Positions 51,301 through 61,596 are shown, counted from the first letter of the stretch. The stretch: 64,000 nt of DNA from Ephydatia muelleri (GCA_013339895.1 JABACO010000018.1:7961021-8025020); one strand, 5' to 3'. Program-made: numbers and translations. Notes: generated from the sequence alone by a model not told the origin.

Positions 51301-52540
51301 CAGGTTTGTGAGCCTGCACAATACAATAGTGGGGTTAAAAACTTAGCCCTTTTGTTTCTCTAGGAGCTTAAGGTGGAGATGTTCCATGACAACTCAGAGT
51401 TCGACTTGGAACCTTTATCAAGTTCCCAACTGTACGTTCATTCCATGTAGATTGAAATGCTAATGATGTAATGCTAATGATGTAATTTTATGCTCAGGTC
51501 TGCAAAATCAGACCCACTCTATGAGTCTCAGGTATACAAGCACGTATTGCATACACTTGGAATATGTGCTTAAGAGCTTGCCTTCATTCCGTAGGAACTG
51601 AAGATTGAAATGTTTCATGACAATATGGATGATGACTCAGAGCTTATAGCTGCACAGGAACAGTTAGTTGTTTAATCTAGTAGAAAAGCACTTTTGACTC
51701 CATTCATGTTATGTAGAGCCACAAAATCAAAGAAAGCAACAAGCCAGAAGCAACAGTAAGTTGAACATAAGCACAAACCTAGTTACAACCTGATGTGCAT
51801 CACCTTATCACATTAGCTTCAAGTCGGTCTGTGTAGAACAGGCCTCATAAATCTTTCCCAGTAGCATATATTCAAAAATGGCTGCTACTTCCAGATGTTT
51901 GGAAACGAATTTAGAATGATATTTTTGTGATAATAATTTCTTCCTGTAAACTGATCTGATAGCACAATCCATCTAAAACACATGCAGTCATTTGATATCA
52001 GCAGTAATCCATAGTTGGGAAACACAGTGTGTTTTACTCCAATGTGAGCACTTATGAGCTTGCATGAATAGACATTAGCATGTACATGGCTTCTAGATTT
52101 CAGACATCAATCCGTTAAGCACTGTGCAAAGAAATGATACTTTCAATACTGTATTGTTATGTTAATTAATACTTTCAATACTGTATTGTTATGTTCTTCA
52201 CAATAACAAAGGTTCTATATATTATGGTATTTGAACTCAGATAGGCAGCACACCATTTTATACATTTCTCTTCACCATTCACATAGACCTGCAATAGGAA
52301 ACTCACAGAATAGGTCCGGCCAGGTATGTGAGCCACATTGTCTGCATCTATCCACCTGATGGAATGTATGTGTGGCCTTAGGTCATGGACAGTAGTGTTA
52401 GAACTTCCTCGAGTCAGTCGCTCAAAGGAAATACCACTCGACATTCAACTCCGCTACGCACCGGCCCAAATATTTCTGATGATGATGACCTTCTATTAGA
52501 ACATACTCTTGACGGAAGCGATATCGCAATTACGCAGTAG
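32803..52540 (+). CDS. Large cadherin-repeat transmembrane protein with modular cytoplasmic tail
   Basis: A signal peptide exon (MACRAFCGFVALACIAFSDW) is followed by dozens of small exons. About 20 cadherin repeats are marked by DINDNPP (34150), DVNNNPP (35720), INDNDNAPYF (36715), DVNDNPP (38875, 40275, 41640), DLNDNPP (43110), LDRNPPYF (44880), DVNDHSP (45597) and DVNNHPP (48225). Several calcium motifs are degenerate. No EGF or laminin-G domain was seen. One membrane helix follows (about 49307-49372, SSIAGLLALILSMICCVACI), then RKYKKLK. The tail has five YESQ|EL modules, a KAPAKSDP repeat, and ends LEHTLDGSDIAITQ at 52540. No catenin-binding site was recognised. It is probably a cell-surface adhesion or recognition protein. 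The phase between exon 1 (ending 32870) and the next exon does not fit as sequenced. Confidence 0.88.
33375..33445 (+). repeat. Pyrimidine and CA repeat, cadherin intron
   Basis: CCTCC-rich sequence passes into (CA)n inside the intron after the exon ending RLDRD. Confidence 0.85.
35017..35072 (+). repeat. GTTAGTGTG array starting at a cadherin donor
   Basis: The exon ends GTCCAG and the intron starts GTTAGTGTG. This nine-base donor segment is repeated about six times in a row, and each copy looks like a 5' splice site. Confidence 0.9.
35802..36395 (+). repeat. 28-bp minisatellite carrying exon end plus donor, about 21 copies
   Basis: The exon ends CCTCCCCACTCCCATCAAT at 35820 and the donor is GTAGGT. 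The same 19 exon bases plus GTAGGTCCT are then repeated about 20 times, some copies shortened, to 36395. The acceptor is CATCTAG at 36427. Confidence 0.95.
36915..37020 (+). repeat. GATGGGAGGGGTCATGTAAT-type repeat
   Basis: About five degenerate copies of a 21-bp unit in a cadherin intron. Confidence 0.8.
37715..38025 (+). repeat. 23-bp minisatellite AACCAGAGGTGTGGGGTATT
   Basis: About 13 variable copies in the cadherin intron that starts GTAAGT near 37667. Confidence 0.9.
38700..38830 (+). repeat. 24-bp minisatellite just after a cadherin donor
   Basis: Units of GTGGGGCCAAGGGGCGTGGC start seven bases after the donor GTATTA. Confidence 0.9.
39400..39745 (+). repeat. Pyrimidine-rich array before a cadherin acceptor
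   Basis: Units such as CCTCCTGTTCTACACTCCCT end at the acceptor CTCTACAG|TCACC near 39748. Confidence 0.9.
40970..41085 (+). repeat. (CTC)n array before a cadherin acceptor
   Basis: A CTC trinucleotide run ends near CTACACCAG|TCATCC. It is the block 2 counterpart of the intron that has (CA)n in block 3. Confidence 0.95.
42340..42381 (+). repeat. (CA)n ending in the acceptor CACAG
   Basis: The microsatellite itself forms the 3' splice site CACACAG|TCACCC. Confidence 0.9.
42671..42889 (+). repeat. 17-bp minisatellite ATGTGAGGTAGCATTAC, about 13 copies
   Basis: It lies in the cadherin intron whose donor context is TTGTGAG|GTAGGTTA. The unit contains TGTGAGGTAG, the same ten bases as that junction. 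Confidence 0.9.
43975..44125 (+). repeat. CTTCAATGTCCTCCCTCCTC array before a cadherin acceptor
   Basis: About six copies, ending at TCCTCTTAG|GGCATAG. Confidence 0.9.
45925..47110 (+). repeat. Pyrimidine/A array of 1.2 kb abutting a cadherin acceptor
   Basis: A 23-bp unit (CTCCCTCCTCCCCTCCAACC) is repeated about 20 times, then degrades to 13-bp CCTCCCCTCCAAC and CCTCCCCTCCATC units. It ends at CACTCCTCCTAG|GTACTG. The long proline/serine and glycine/arginine frames are artefacts. Confidence 0.95.
47225..47405 (+). repeat. GGTGCTGGTGTCATTGTGT array after a cadherin donor
   Basis: About eight variable units begin within 15 bp of the donor GTGAGT (47225). Confidence 0.85.
48322..48420 (+). 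repeat. CCCTCCCCTCC array in a cadherin intron
   Basis: A C/T-only tract lies upstream of the acceptor CTTCCAACAG|GCCACAG at 48449. Confidence 0.9.
49527..49692 (+). repeat. 17-bp minisatellite GGGTCATGCTAGCCACT, about 9 copies
   Basis: It begins about eight bases after the donor GTGAGG in the first intron of the cytoplasmic tail. Confidence 0.9.
49797..49915 (+). repeat. 11-bp array GACATGCACAT, about 11 copies
   Basis: A nearly perfect array in the same cadherin intron as the GGGTCATGCTAGCCACT array. Confidence 0.9.
50212..50300 (+). repeat. Short TCAGTGTCTGTACATACTGT repeat
   Basis: Three to four interrupted copies in a tail intron. Confidence 0.8.
51117..51290 (+). repeat. 24-bp coding minisatellite (KAPAKSDP) in the cadherin tail
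   Basis: Six in-frame copies of AAAGCACCTGCTAAGTCTGA(CCCC) encode KAPAKSDP inside one exon that ends QYESQ. It resembles histone H1 or neurofilament tails, basic with serine. Confidence 0.9.
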
Positions 52541-53396
52541 GGACTGCACGGCTTGACCATCTAACAATGTAGTTCTATTTATTCCCGAATGTGTTGTTAT
52601 TGTAGCAAGATAGCAACGATTAGTGCGTCATTTATGCCTTCTCATGTACTTTTACCTCTGTACATTGTATCGGCCACTGTAACAACTTTTACGAGGAGCT
52701 GCTGTCTAAAATTATACCTCGTGTCTATGTGTTTCTTTGTAGTATCTCACTGACTTGCCATTAAGTGGGTTTTGCATGCTGCAGTATTGATTGACTAACA
52801 AGGCAATTAAAAAAAGGACTAACAAAATACTAAAACCAGTGGGGCTGAGTGGACCCCTACACCTGACACAGGCAGTAGGGCAAGGCACGGCTCACACACC
52901 TCTCTGTTTCGCCTGCCGAGATGGTGTAATGTTGTGTGCGGCGTCGAATTTCTGCTGAGTGACACTACCAAGTCAGATCGATGGGTTGCCGCCCCCAGGG
53001 ATAATTCGACTTCGGGCCCCGAATAGAACCGGCCTTCAAGTGAACTCTGGCAATTGCAGTTCGGCGACAGGGGAGGACATGGATACGGACCCCGGGCCAC
53101 TACGGCACCATACCTCGAGCAAGAATTACTTCAAGCTATGACCGAACGCACAAAGCCATTGCTCGATCCCCACATATCAGACAACGTTGCCACGCGGCTT
53201 TTATGTGCGCGTATTGTTCTTCATTGTTCCAAGCCTGCTTCTCTTGTTCTACATGTTCATTCCAGCAGCATATTTATACGGTATGTGACACATAATTTTA
53301 TTGTTCCTTATTGCAAGTACATGACCAGCATCGAATTTAATAGTTTACGCAATGGTTGTAGGTTCAACTCAGTCTTAGTCGAGGTGGTCTTGGGTT
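52541..53396. other. 3' flank of cadherin and 5' side of a decayed element
   Basis: No intact gene. From about 52830 the composition becomes GC-richer and resembles the start of the retroelement remnant that follows. Confidence 0.45.
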
Positions 53397-54090
53397 GTGG
53401 TCTCTTGCATCGCATGCTGCTGCAGCTTACATTGTTCCCTTTGTTCTTCCGGCTTTAGTTCCCTTTCTAGCTTGCATCTCCCCTCAGCAATTGGAAAGCT
53501 TAACTCCTCCATTGCACCATCAAATGTGGTATCAGTTGAGAGCCTAGCACAAAAGCCTCCTGTACAGAAAACCTTATCTGCCAAGATTGATGACTTCCAG
53601 TTTAACCAGCTCTTCAATTCATCTTCCTTGGCAGACAAGGCCTGCCTATTATCCATTTCATCTCCCCCATGCATCGTTGTGGTTGTCAGTTGTCCGTCCG
53701 AAGGTCTAGGCCTTCATCTAAATCCTGACCAGTTCCAAATGGCCATCAAGTGGTGGCTTGGTCTTGACACATCAGGGAGATCACTATGCTCCTTATGTCC
53801 AGACACTATGCTTGATTCCTTAGGCCATCATGCCTCAACATGTAAGCCTGGGGGTGAGGTTGTGTTTCGCCATAACAGACTTCATGATATTGTAGCAGAG
53901 CCTATAGGTTGGCTCACCTGAGTGTTAAAGTTGAAGCCGGAAATGACCTAACACCAGACCACAGTCACACAAGGCCAGCTGATGTCCTTGTCCAGAACTG
54001 GTCCAGAGGCAGGCCAGCAGCCTTTGACATCTGCGTGACCTCACAGCTTAATACACTTACTTTGTCAGAAGTGGGGGTTTGTGCAGGTGC
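53397..54090 (+). mobile_element. Decayed retroelement C-terminal region
   Basis: One frame (to 53921) reads LNPDQFQMAIKWWLGLDTSG, then a zinc-knuckle-like CSLCPDTMLDSLGHHASTC, then GGEVVFRHNRLHDIVAEPIG. A second frame from about 53912 continues HTRPADVLVQNWSRGRPAAF and DICVTSQL. This order (C-x2-C...H...C, then RPADV...GRPAAFD) is the C-terminus of reverse-transcriptase proteins common in sponge and cnidarian genomes. The frame change and missing upstream domains mark it as dead. Confidence 0.6.
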
Positions 54091-54225
54091 GGCAGCCCAG
54101 GCTGGAGAGGCCAGGAAGCAGCCCAGGCTGGAGAGGCCAGGAAGCAGCCCAGGCTGGAGAGGCCAGGAAGCAGCCCAGGCTGGAGAGGCCAGTTGGCTAA
54201 TGCAGCCCAGGCTGGAGAGCCAGGA
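54091..54225 (+). repeat. AGCCCAGGCTGGAGAGGCCA array
   Basis: About five copies of a 26-bp unit lie directly after the retroelement remnant. Confidence 0.9.
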
Positions 54226-55067
54226 AGCACTCGGCTAATGATGAAAATGTGTAGAGCTGGGATGGGTTTGTGTTCCCCTGGTGACTGAAACATATGGAGC
54301 ATAGGGACCTGAGGCCATGGCCTCTTTCTCCCAGCTGGCGTTAGGGTTGCCATCAGGCTTCAAAAGCTCAAATCAATGAACTGTATGGTTACTTAAACAT
54401 GTGTCTGGTTCGATGTGTTTCTTCGGCCATATTAAGCTGGATCCAGTCCTCGTAACTGTTTCCAGCTTGTCTGTTTGTGTGTTCCTTGTGTCATCGTATG
54501 TATGCAAAATTTCATATTTGCAATAATAGTTTACGTAATTCATTATTAATTTGAATTATGTTGTTTATACAAGGAGGGATACTAGGCGAGAAGATGTTTG
54601 GATACTAGACGAGAAGATGTTTGGATACTAGACGAGAAGATGTTTGGATACTAGGCGAGAAGATGTTTTCTGAGCTTAATGTTCTACACTCAAAATACTA
54701 TATTTAAAAAAGAGAAGCCCAAGAAATATGGTATCCCTTCACTATACAATTTCACTTGTGTTCCATAATAGGTCCTTTGTAATATTGTTGCTTATTGTGC
54801 TTTAGTGTAAAATTAATGATGAGATATTCCTCATCAAATGATACAATATCTGTTCGTACTGGTGTTGACCTTGTAGTGTCATCCAATGGGAATTCTCCTA
54901 CAGAGAAACAAGTGAAAATAAGTCATTGTCTTCCCTATCCGTTAGGGTGACATTCCATGATTCCTTTATTTAGGTGTTGTCTTCCTTGGGAGTGTGCTTT
55001 TTTTTTTATTGTTTTGTTTTAATTTTTTAAATTTTTTTTGTTGTTATTTACCATATATATGCTGTAT
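54226..55067. other. Intergenic, AT-rich, with a small 23-bp repeat
   Basis: GGATACTAGACGAGAAGATG units repeat four times at 54576-54668. The rest is AT-rich with T runs near 55001-55050. No gene was seen. Confidence 0.6.
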
Positions 55068-55073
55068 CACGTG
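55068..55073 (+). promoter_or_regulatory. CACGTG E-box at the TRAPPC2L start
   Basis: The hexamer lies 10 bp before the ATG at 55083, close to a TATATAT stretch (55053-55060). Confidence 0.45.
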
Positions 55074-55082
55074 AGCTCGAAA

Positions 55083-55784
55083 ATGGCGCTGGTCTGTATT
55101 GCAATTGTCTCGAAGCAAGTAAGGCCGGCTATTTGTCCTCGCGTAACACTTTAGTGGATAGTCGACCGTACTTAGAACTACCCGTTGTTTATGAGATCGC
55201 CTGAACGAAATGATGCTGATCTAGAGCTACAGTACTTGGTCCATTCGTCGCTGGACGTGATAGAGGAAAAAGGTGCCTTGTAAATTTCAAGGCTAGTACA
55301 ATAAGCGCATTATTTCTCTATCATTTAAGTTGCGATGTTAAGCTCCAAGGGTCCTAACGACCCTCGTGAGTCCTATCTCGGGCTATTGTACCCCACTGAA
55401 GAATACAAAATGTAAATTACGTCGGATATGTCGTACGTGGCGTAGCCATATTTCTGAACCCGCAGCTATGGGTACGCCACTAACACACGAGCAAAAGTAA
55501 TTGTGGTTACGAAAAACTCCAGTACGACTAAGGATAGTGAAGCCACTATGAAGCAGGTGAGGTTTGAGTATAGTTGGTCCCGACCCCATTTGACCATCCC
55601 TGCAGCTGTTGAGAACACTTCACACTGCCTACACCAATGTGATGTGTAACCCTTTCTACACTCCGGGAACCAAGATATGTTCCAGGTGAGTAAATCGAGT
55701 CCATGGTGCCGTTTTGAGTAGACGAATATTTCCAGAGACTTTGACAAAGTTGTAGCAGACATGTTCCAGCATAACAGGAGCTAG
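55083..55784 (+). CDS. TRAPPC2L: TRAPPC2L, TRAPP vesicle-tethering subunit
   Basis: This sedlin-like subunit of the TRAPP complex acts at the ER and Golgi. Exon 1 (55083-55118) encodes MALVCIAIVSKQ. Exon 2 (from 55176) gives NYPLFMRSPERNDADLELQY and LVHSSLDVIEEK. Later exons give SSKGPNDPRESYLGLLYPTE, YGYATNTRAKVIVVTKNS, LLRTLHTAYTNVMCNPFYTP and DFDKVVADMFQHNRS. The order and spacing match the human protein over its full length. The stop is TAG at 55782. It is convergent with the receptor kinase gene, 265 bp away. Confidence 0.93.
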
Positions 55785-56048
55785 CTCATTATGGTTGGAG
55801 ATATAAATTTGTCATTCACTAATGCTCTTGTTATGACTTGACTGCTTCGCTTGTACCTTCATCTCATGTTTTTATCTGTTTGATATTTTGAAACTGAAGT
55901 TAATAATTTTAAAAGCACACAACCTGCACACAGCACTATTGCACACAACTTTGAACTATATATGTTTAATTAATGCACACACAATTACTTTCTGTTCAAA
56001 TCATAGCGTTACGAATTGGGGTGGGTTGGAACTGTTGTGGTCATGATT

Positions 56049-59000
56049 TTACGCAGTTTGACTGGCAATGTCACCATCATACGAGCTTGTCTCACTGAAG
56101 ACATCACTATTGAGTGAAACCGTGTCATTGAAGCCTCCCTGCTCACCAGTGGGGCCCTCATCAGTGGAAGTGCTGGAATGGTAGTTGAGGAGCATGTCGT
56201 AAAGCTCACTGAACGTTGGTCTACATGAAGGATCCATGTTCCAACACTCGGACATTATTTCGTAGATCTTGTCTGGGCAGTCGGGAGGAATATCGAGGTG
56301 TTTCCCCTTCCTGATCATCTGGGTCACTTCTTCATTGGTGACACCATAATATGGCTGCATGGCAAATGAGAACACCTCCCACATAACCACTCCAAATGAC
56401 CACACATCGCTCTGAGTGGTGAACTTTCCATACACCACAGCTTCTGGGGACATCCATCGTATTGGAAGGACAGCCTTGCCATTCACCCGGTAATAGTCCC
56501 GCGTGTACAGGTTCTGGCTCATTCCAAAGTCTCCTATCTTCACATTCAGGGGACTGCTCACCAGACAATTACGACATGCCAGGTCACGATGGATGTGGTT
56601 CTTTTTGGAGAGGTAATCCATCCCTGCAGCTATCTGTCTGCACACATCTGTTAGCTGTTCACAGCTAAGCTGGGCTGGGTTGTTGGAAATGCTGGACTCT
56701 GTGCGCTCATGGACTCCAATAGGATCTCTCTTCTGCTTCTGGTAGCTACTTGCATTCTCCTGGAGGAAGTGGGCCAAGTCTCCCTTGTCCATGTACTCAA
56801 ACACCATGTAGTAAGGAGTCTCCTTCATGCACACTGCATAGATCTTTACAATGTTGGTGTGGTCAAAGCTGAACATGGTCTTAGCTTCGCTGACAAAGTT
56901 CTCCAAGACCTCTGAGGTCTCCTCTCTCAAGGTCTTCACAGCCACCATCACCTCTCCTTCTCCTTCCTTCAAGTGATCCACCTTCCCCAAGAAGACCACA
57001 CCAAAGTTGCCTTTGCCTAGCTCCTTTATGTACTGGACCTTGGAGCGATCCAGTTGTCGGAAGGTTTCAATTGTAGGCTGCAGCCTGGTGGGCAAGATGG
57101 TCTGTGTGAAGTAGTGTGGGTTATACTGGAGTCCTAGCTCCTTCTTGGTCTCCTGCTTCTGGAGCTGTACCAGGTGTGGCTTCCTGGCCTGTCGCTTGGA
57201 GTAGTACACAGCACCTATCACTCCCACCACCACCACCACAATGACCACCACTGCAGCTGCCGACACCACTGCTATGACTGTTGAGGCGTTGCCCTCTCCT
57301 CCTCCCCTTCCTCCTGTTTGCTGGGTAACGTCTGCCGGAGCCTTGTTCTGAAGTTCAATACCTGTTGAGTTCAGGTTAATTAAAGTGTGGGCATAACTGT
57401 GGGTAAAGTGGTAGTTCATTAGTAGCTAGGTGCCTTTGGTTCTCCTTTCCTAACCACACCTGGCTAGGCAAACACGCAGTCCTTCCTCTGTCAACCACAT
57501 GTGGCTGAAAGTGTGCCCAGAAGAGATGTAGAATGAGTGTGTGCCTAGACATGAGCTAATCTAACCCAGGAAAGAGGGGGGGTGTCTACTGGTAGGATAG
57601 AACACTCACCTTTGCACTGTGGTACAGAACAGTAATCCATCCTTCCCTTATCAGTGAAGCACCAAGGTCTAGTCCCCAGTCCACCAGGATTACGGCAGTA
57701 GTTCTTGGACTCCACCAGACCAGGGAACAGCTCAGTCATGTATGTGCTATTGGACCACTGCTGACATGCAGATCCTGACTCTGATGATGTCACACTGCCA
57801 CTGTAGCTAGTTCCGTCACTGGTGTAACAAGTACCTGTAGTGGAGGGAGGGGGGGGGGGGGGGACACATAATGCTGTGTTTCATAGCAATGGCCTCCATC
57901 ACCATCCACACCTGCCACCCAATTAGGGGAATGGCTTCCCGTAATGGTGGCCAGATCACTAAATCAGTATCAGCTTCCCACATGTGACCACAACACTTCC
58001 TCTCCCATCCTTCCAACAGGTGTCACTGCCCTGTTGGTCAACAGGTGGCTCCTACCTTTGCTCTCAGTCTGCACAGCTCCAAACTGGTCCCATTGGGGCA
58101 AGGGGAGGCAGCCAGGGTTGGTCCTCCTGCTCTCTGAGCACTGGAGACTGGCTCCAGGCACAGCTCTCACCAGCTGTCCTGTCAGGGACTCCCCAAGACA
58201 CAGCTTGACCACACTGAGGAGACTACACTGGTCCTGGCACAAGGACATAGCCGTGGTGCTGTTGGGTGCACACCCTGGGAGAGCTCTCTGACAAAGGAAC
58301 ATATGGAGGAGTGTGTTGCAGCCACTGGAGAGAGACACCTTGCCCTGTGTGATCAACTGAGAGTAGGCCCTTTCAAGATGTAACTCGATGTCCACCTGAC
58401 CATTTGGAAACACCTGTCTGTTCACATACACAGCGCTGAACCCAAATCCTGAACAGAAACTGCCACTATACTGATCACATGTTTCTGGGGAGGAGGGAAG
58501 GGGTGTGGTCAGGATGCTTCCACACCCCTACCCATCACTTACCACACTTAGGGATGTCACAATACTCCCATCTTGTCTGGGGGTCAGTGGTATAGCACCA
58601 TGGTCGTTCACCTAGCCCCCCAGGGTTACGACAGAACACACTGGAGTCTTTCAGATCCTCCACATATGTGCTTGGTGTGATGATGTGCTTCTGGGGACCC
58701 TGGACCGACCATTGTTGGCACGGCAACCCCGAGGCCGTTACGCTGATCCCACCTTGGTAGCCACGCCCATTTCCTGACATGCAGCCACCTGTTTTGTTTT
58801 TATTACCTTGGATTGCAGAGAGAAAGGCAAATTAAATAATAATAACCACACCCCCAAATGCCCCTCCCCTTGCGTACCTGCTGCTAGCTTTGAGGACAGG
58901 ATGCACTCGGGGGCGTTGCCTGCAACAGGTGTGGACAGCCCACAGTTTGATGTCATCAGGGGGAGGAGGCTGAAGTTATTGAACACAGCACCACACTGTC

Positions 59001-60823
59001 CCTGGGTGAAGGCACCACATGTCTGGCTGCACACAGGGAGGGGGCGGGGCTCCGAGGAGGCGGGGTCACAGAATGGGAACATGGAGAAGCAGAGAAGCTC
59101 CTTTGCAATGTCAGCACATCCTGATGTGTTCTGGGCAGCTGCATCAATGGCCGCAAAGTAGGAGGAAATGGCTGCTGAATGAGGAGGGTGTGTCTGGTTG
59201 TAGTATATGCTTGTTTGGCCGGATAGGTAGGAGTAGCAAAGATCAAGGACAGAGTTGAGATTGTCTGATTTGCAGGTGCTGGAAGGAAAGCATTCCCTTA
59301 GTTCATCATTGTTTCAATTCAAATGTGAGGCTGCAAGGTTTTAATACTATAAGACACTTCTTTACTATGTTGTAAATTTGTAAGTCATTGTGTCATTTTA
59401 CATCACATTTTATTACTCACTAGAAGAAAATCCATTGTATAATCTAGTGATATCACACACATCCCTCACACACATCATACTTGCCTTGTGTTTGCCTTGG
59501 CTGTCAGTGGAAGAAACAGTGCATCAGTTATCTCCTAGCAACACTAGCAAGTGCTCAACATACCTGTCACAATCAAGTCAACATAGGTCATATCAATCAG
59601 GGAACGCTTTCCCTGTGGTGGGTTGACACTGATGCTGTTGGCAATACACCAGTAGCGTTTCTGGTTCTGGATGGTTGCAGCCTGGATGTTGTACTTGCCC
59701 CGTACTATGACGCTGCCATAGTCATTTGGAGTAGGGGCAGGGGTGGTTGTGAGGTCCACCACCCACCTAAATATGGGGGGAGGTGCCCCAGTAGCTGTGC
59801 ACTCCAGGGTCACATCGCTCCCCTCCACCACGGACATCCAGTGTGTGGGTGTGGTCACCACAGGAGCAGCTGGAATTGGAGGGGTTAACATCCTTTGAAT
59901 GTACGCTAACCCCAGAACATACCTTGATATCCAAAGTAGTAGATATGTGATGAGGTCATTTGGGGTGTACGTGTATCACTGCACAGAAAATGGTGCTTGA
60001 TTTGAAACAGATGGTAGGTTTTGTCATCTAGATCAACGTAGTCTGCTGATTGCGCGAGCACATCCAACTCCTGCCAACTCATCGGCGGACTTGGATCCAC
60101 ATTTTCGAAGTCATTCGGCAATTTCGGCTGTAAGACGTAGTACGTTAAAACGCGCGTCATCCATCGGAACAGTCCTTTGCAGTAGGACTGAGGGCCCGTA
60201 CTAGGCAACGGGGCCACGTCCCACTTCAACGTAGCACTGATGTTTCCGTCTGCATTGTCGTAGAGAAGCCTGAGATTCTTGGCTATGGGCAGGGCGCAGC
60301 TTGCACTACAGCCTTCAAGCGTGGCTGCAAATAGAAGTGATAATTGTTAACACAGGAACCGCAGCTTTGGTCATCAATTGACATGAGAGGTGTGTGATAC
60401 TATATTTGCAAAGGTGGCTATGTTTATACGCGAACCTCACTGTATTGAAGCGGGCATTCTTTGCTACGCGCTTATCAACACCTCAATTGTGGGCGATAGT
60501 GCGAAAGTGCGGTCACCGAGCCAAGTGTGAAGGTTTAGTTACCCCACGTATAATCAAGGACATTATAACAACAGAGAAATATGAATTTACGACGCAGCCA
60601 CTTAGATTTGACCATGTTAAGGCCACACACACTTATTGAATTCAACTGCAACACTTGCGCTGCGAGCCGTGATATTTCTCGTAAAGTAGCACTGCGCTTT
60701 TTGAATGCAGCGGCGAAAATTATTTTTCTTTTTGAGAAACTTACAGTTGGCAAATATGTCTGCAAAGCTGAGACTTGACAGGGTGAATATCAGAAGCACC
60801 TGCAAAAATCTGAAATAATCCAT
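56049..60823 (-). CDS. ROR/MuSK-like receptor tyrosine kinase with two Frizzled and two kringle domains
   Basis: Signal peptide exon 60823-60745 (MDYFRFLQVLLIFTLSSLSF). Exon 60324-59923 is a Cys-containing, perhaps FN3-like, domain. An Ig domain follows (about 59870-59575, VTLECTATGAPPPIFRW). FZ1 (59285-58880) has ten cysteines (ELLCFSMFPFCDP). Kringle 1 (58790-58545) has six (FCRNPGGLGERPWCYT). FZ2 (58485-58060) has ten (CNTLLHMFLCQRALPGC). Kringle 2 (57835-57612) reads YCRNPGGLGTRPWCFT. The last exon holds the transmembrane helix (VVVIVVVVVGVIGAVYY) and an intact kinase: LGKGNFGVV, VAVKTL, HRDLACRNCL, GDFGMSQ and IRWMSPEAV. QPYYGVTNEEVTQMIRKG points to ROR/MuSK. The tail has SETSSYDGD. Vertebrate ROR has Ig-FZ-KR only once. 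It is probably a Wnt-type receptor, by inference. Confidence 0.93.
57841..57862 (-). repeat. Poly-C acceptor tract (sense strand) in the receptor kinase gene
   Basis: On the gene strand a C run of about 16, broken by TCCCTCC, leads to CTACAG|GTACTTG, the acceptor of the kringle 2 exon. Confidence 0.8.
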
Positions 60824-60963
60824 TCTAACGCTGCAGCACTGCAGTCGCAATGTGTGCGGAGAGCCTTTTATAAAAATTGCAATTTCAAACCCGCAATGCA
60901 TTGGCATCGCATCCCAATTTAACGCAAGAAAAGAAATTTAATAATCGCAACAGAGATGTACAG

Positions 60964-61374
60964 TCATTGTGGGAGATGTTCGACAACTAGAGCAGGGCCA
61001 CTGTACAGTGCATTTAGGACGGTCTGCAAAAGGAAGTTATAATCAATTTAACAGGTAATTGCTTGTATCATTAGAATCACCTGTCTTTGTAACATCTCAA
61101 GCGATTCCAGGCCGTACTGATACTCCCGTTCGATAGCTTTCTGGTCTTTCAAACACTTGCTGTCTTTAAAATAATCCCTTACTCTTCGCAAAGCGTATTC
61201 CCTAACACAAATGTGCAAACGGTCACGTGCTATGTAACCTACGCAAGTCTTTCGGCTTCTGCAGGTGGATAACGACAGTAGTTACCCTTACCTGTAATTA
61301 AAAGACTTGAATAGTTTTCCTTGTCTTAAAAGACGTCTATAAAGTCCCAGCACTTGGACGTGGGTAACAGACAT
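60964..61374 (-). CDS. LYRM4: LYR-motif protein LYRM4/ISD11
   Basis: This is a small mitochondrial partner of cysteine desulfurase NFS1 in Fe-S cluster assembly. Three exons: MSVTHVQVLGLYRRLLRQGK plus LFKSFNYR (LYR motif at residues 11-13), then EYALRRVRDYFKDSKCLKDQ and YQYGLESLEMLQRQ, then TVLNALYSGPALVVEHLPQ. FNYREYALRRVRDYF and the RQ...LYS end match ISD11. The stop is at 60964, 141 bp from the start of the receptor kinase on the same strand. A CRE palindrome lies at 61411-61418. Confidence 0.9.
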
Positions 61375-61410
61375 AATTGCTGAATTCAAGAAAAATGGCG
61401 TCGGTATCGG

Positions 61411-61418
61411 TGACGTCA
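61411..61418 (-). promoter_or_regulatory. CRE palindrome upstream of LYRM4
   Basis: TGACGTCA, 37 bp upstream of the LYRM4 ATG. Confidence 0.45.
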
Positions 61419-61486
61419 TTTGAACGCAATAAGTGTTTACATGACGTTTAACAATTTAGCACTACAGAAGGAATCATAGTGAAACT

Positions 61487-61596
61487 TACATCAGCATCAT
61501 CCACAGGGCTCTTAGCGCAGCAAGCATTTCATCCCCTTGAACCCTCAGGTTTAGCCCTGATAGTGTCACAATCATGTCTTGGGAATATGTTGGCAT
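61487..61596 (-). other. Short open frame of 36 codons, no homology recognised
   Basis: It starts ATG at 61596 (MPTYSQDMIVTLSGLNLRVQ) and ends ALWMMLM before TAA. GTAAGT sits at its end as if it were an exon, but the only nearby acceptor would make a 28-base intron. It may be a first exon or chance. Confidence 0.2.

Noticed and set aside
53054-53141. A DPGP tetrapeptide resembling a 2A-type ribosome-skipping site upstream of the retroelement
   Set aside because: The asparagine required before PGP is absent, the preceding residues do not fit well, and the frame closes shortly after.
56049-57419. Possibility that the ROR-like kinase is a pseudokinase
   Set aside because: The glycine loop, the VAVK lysine, HRDLACRN and DFG are all present.
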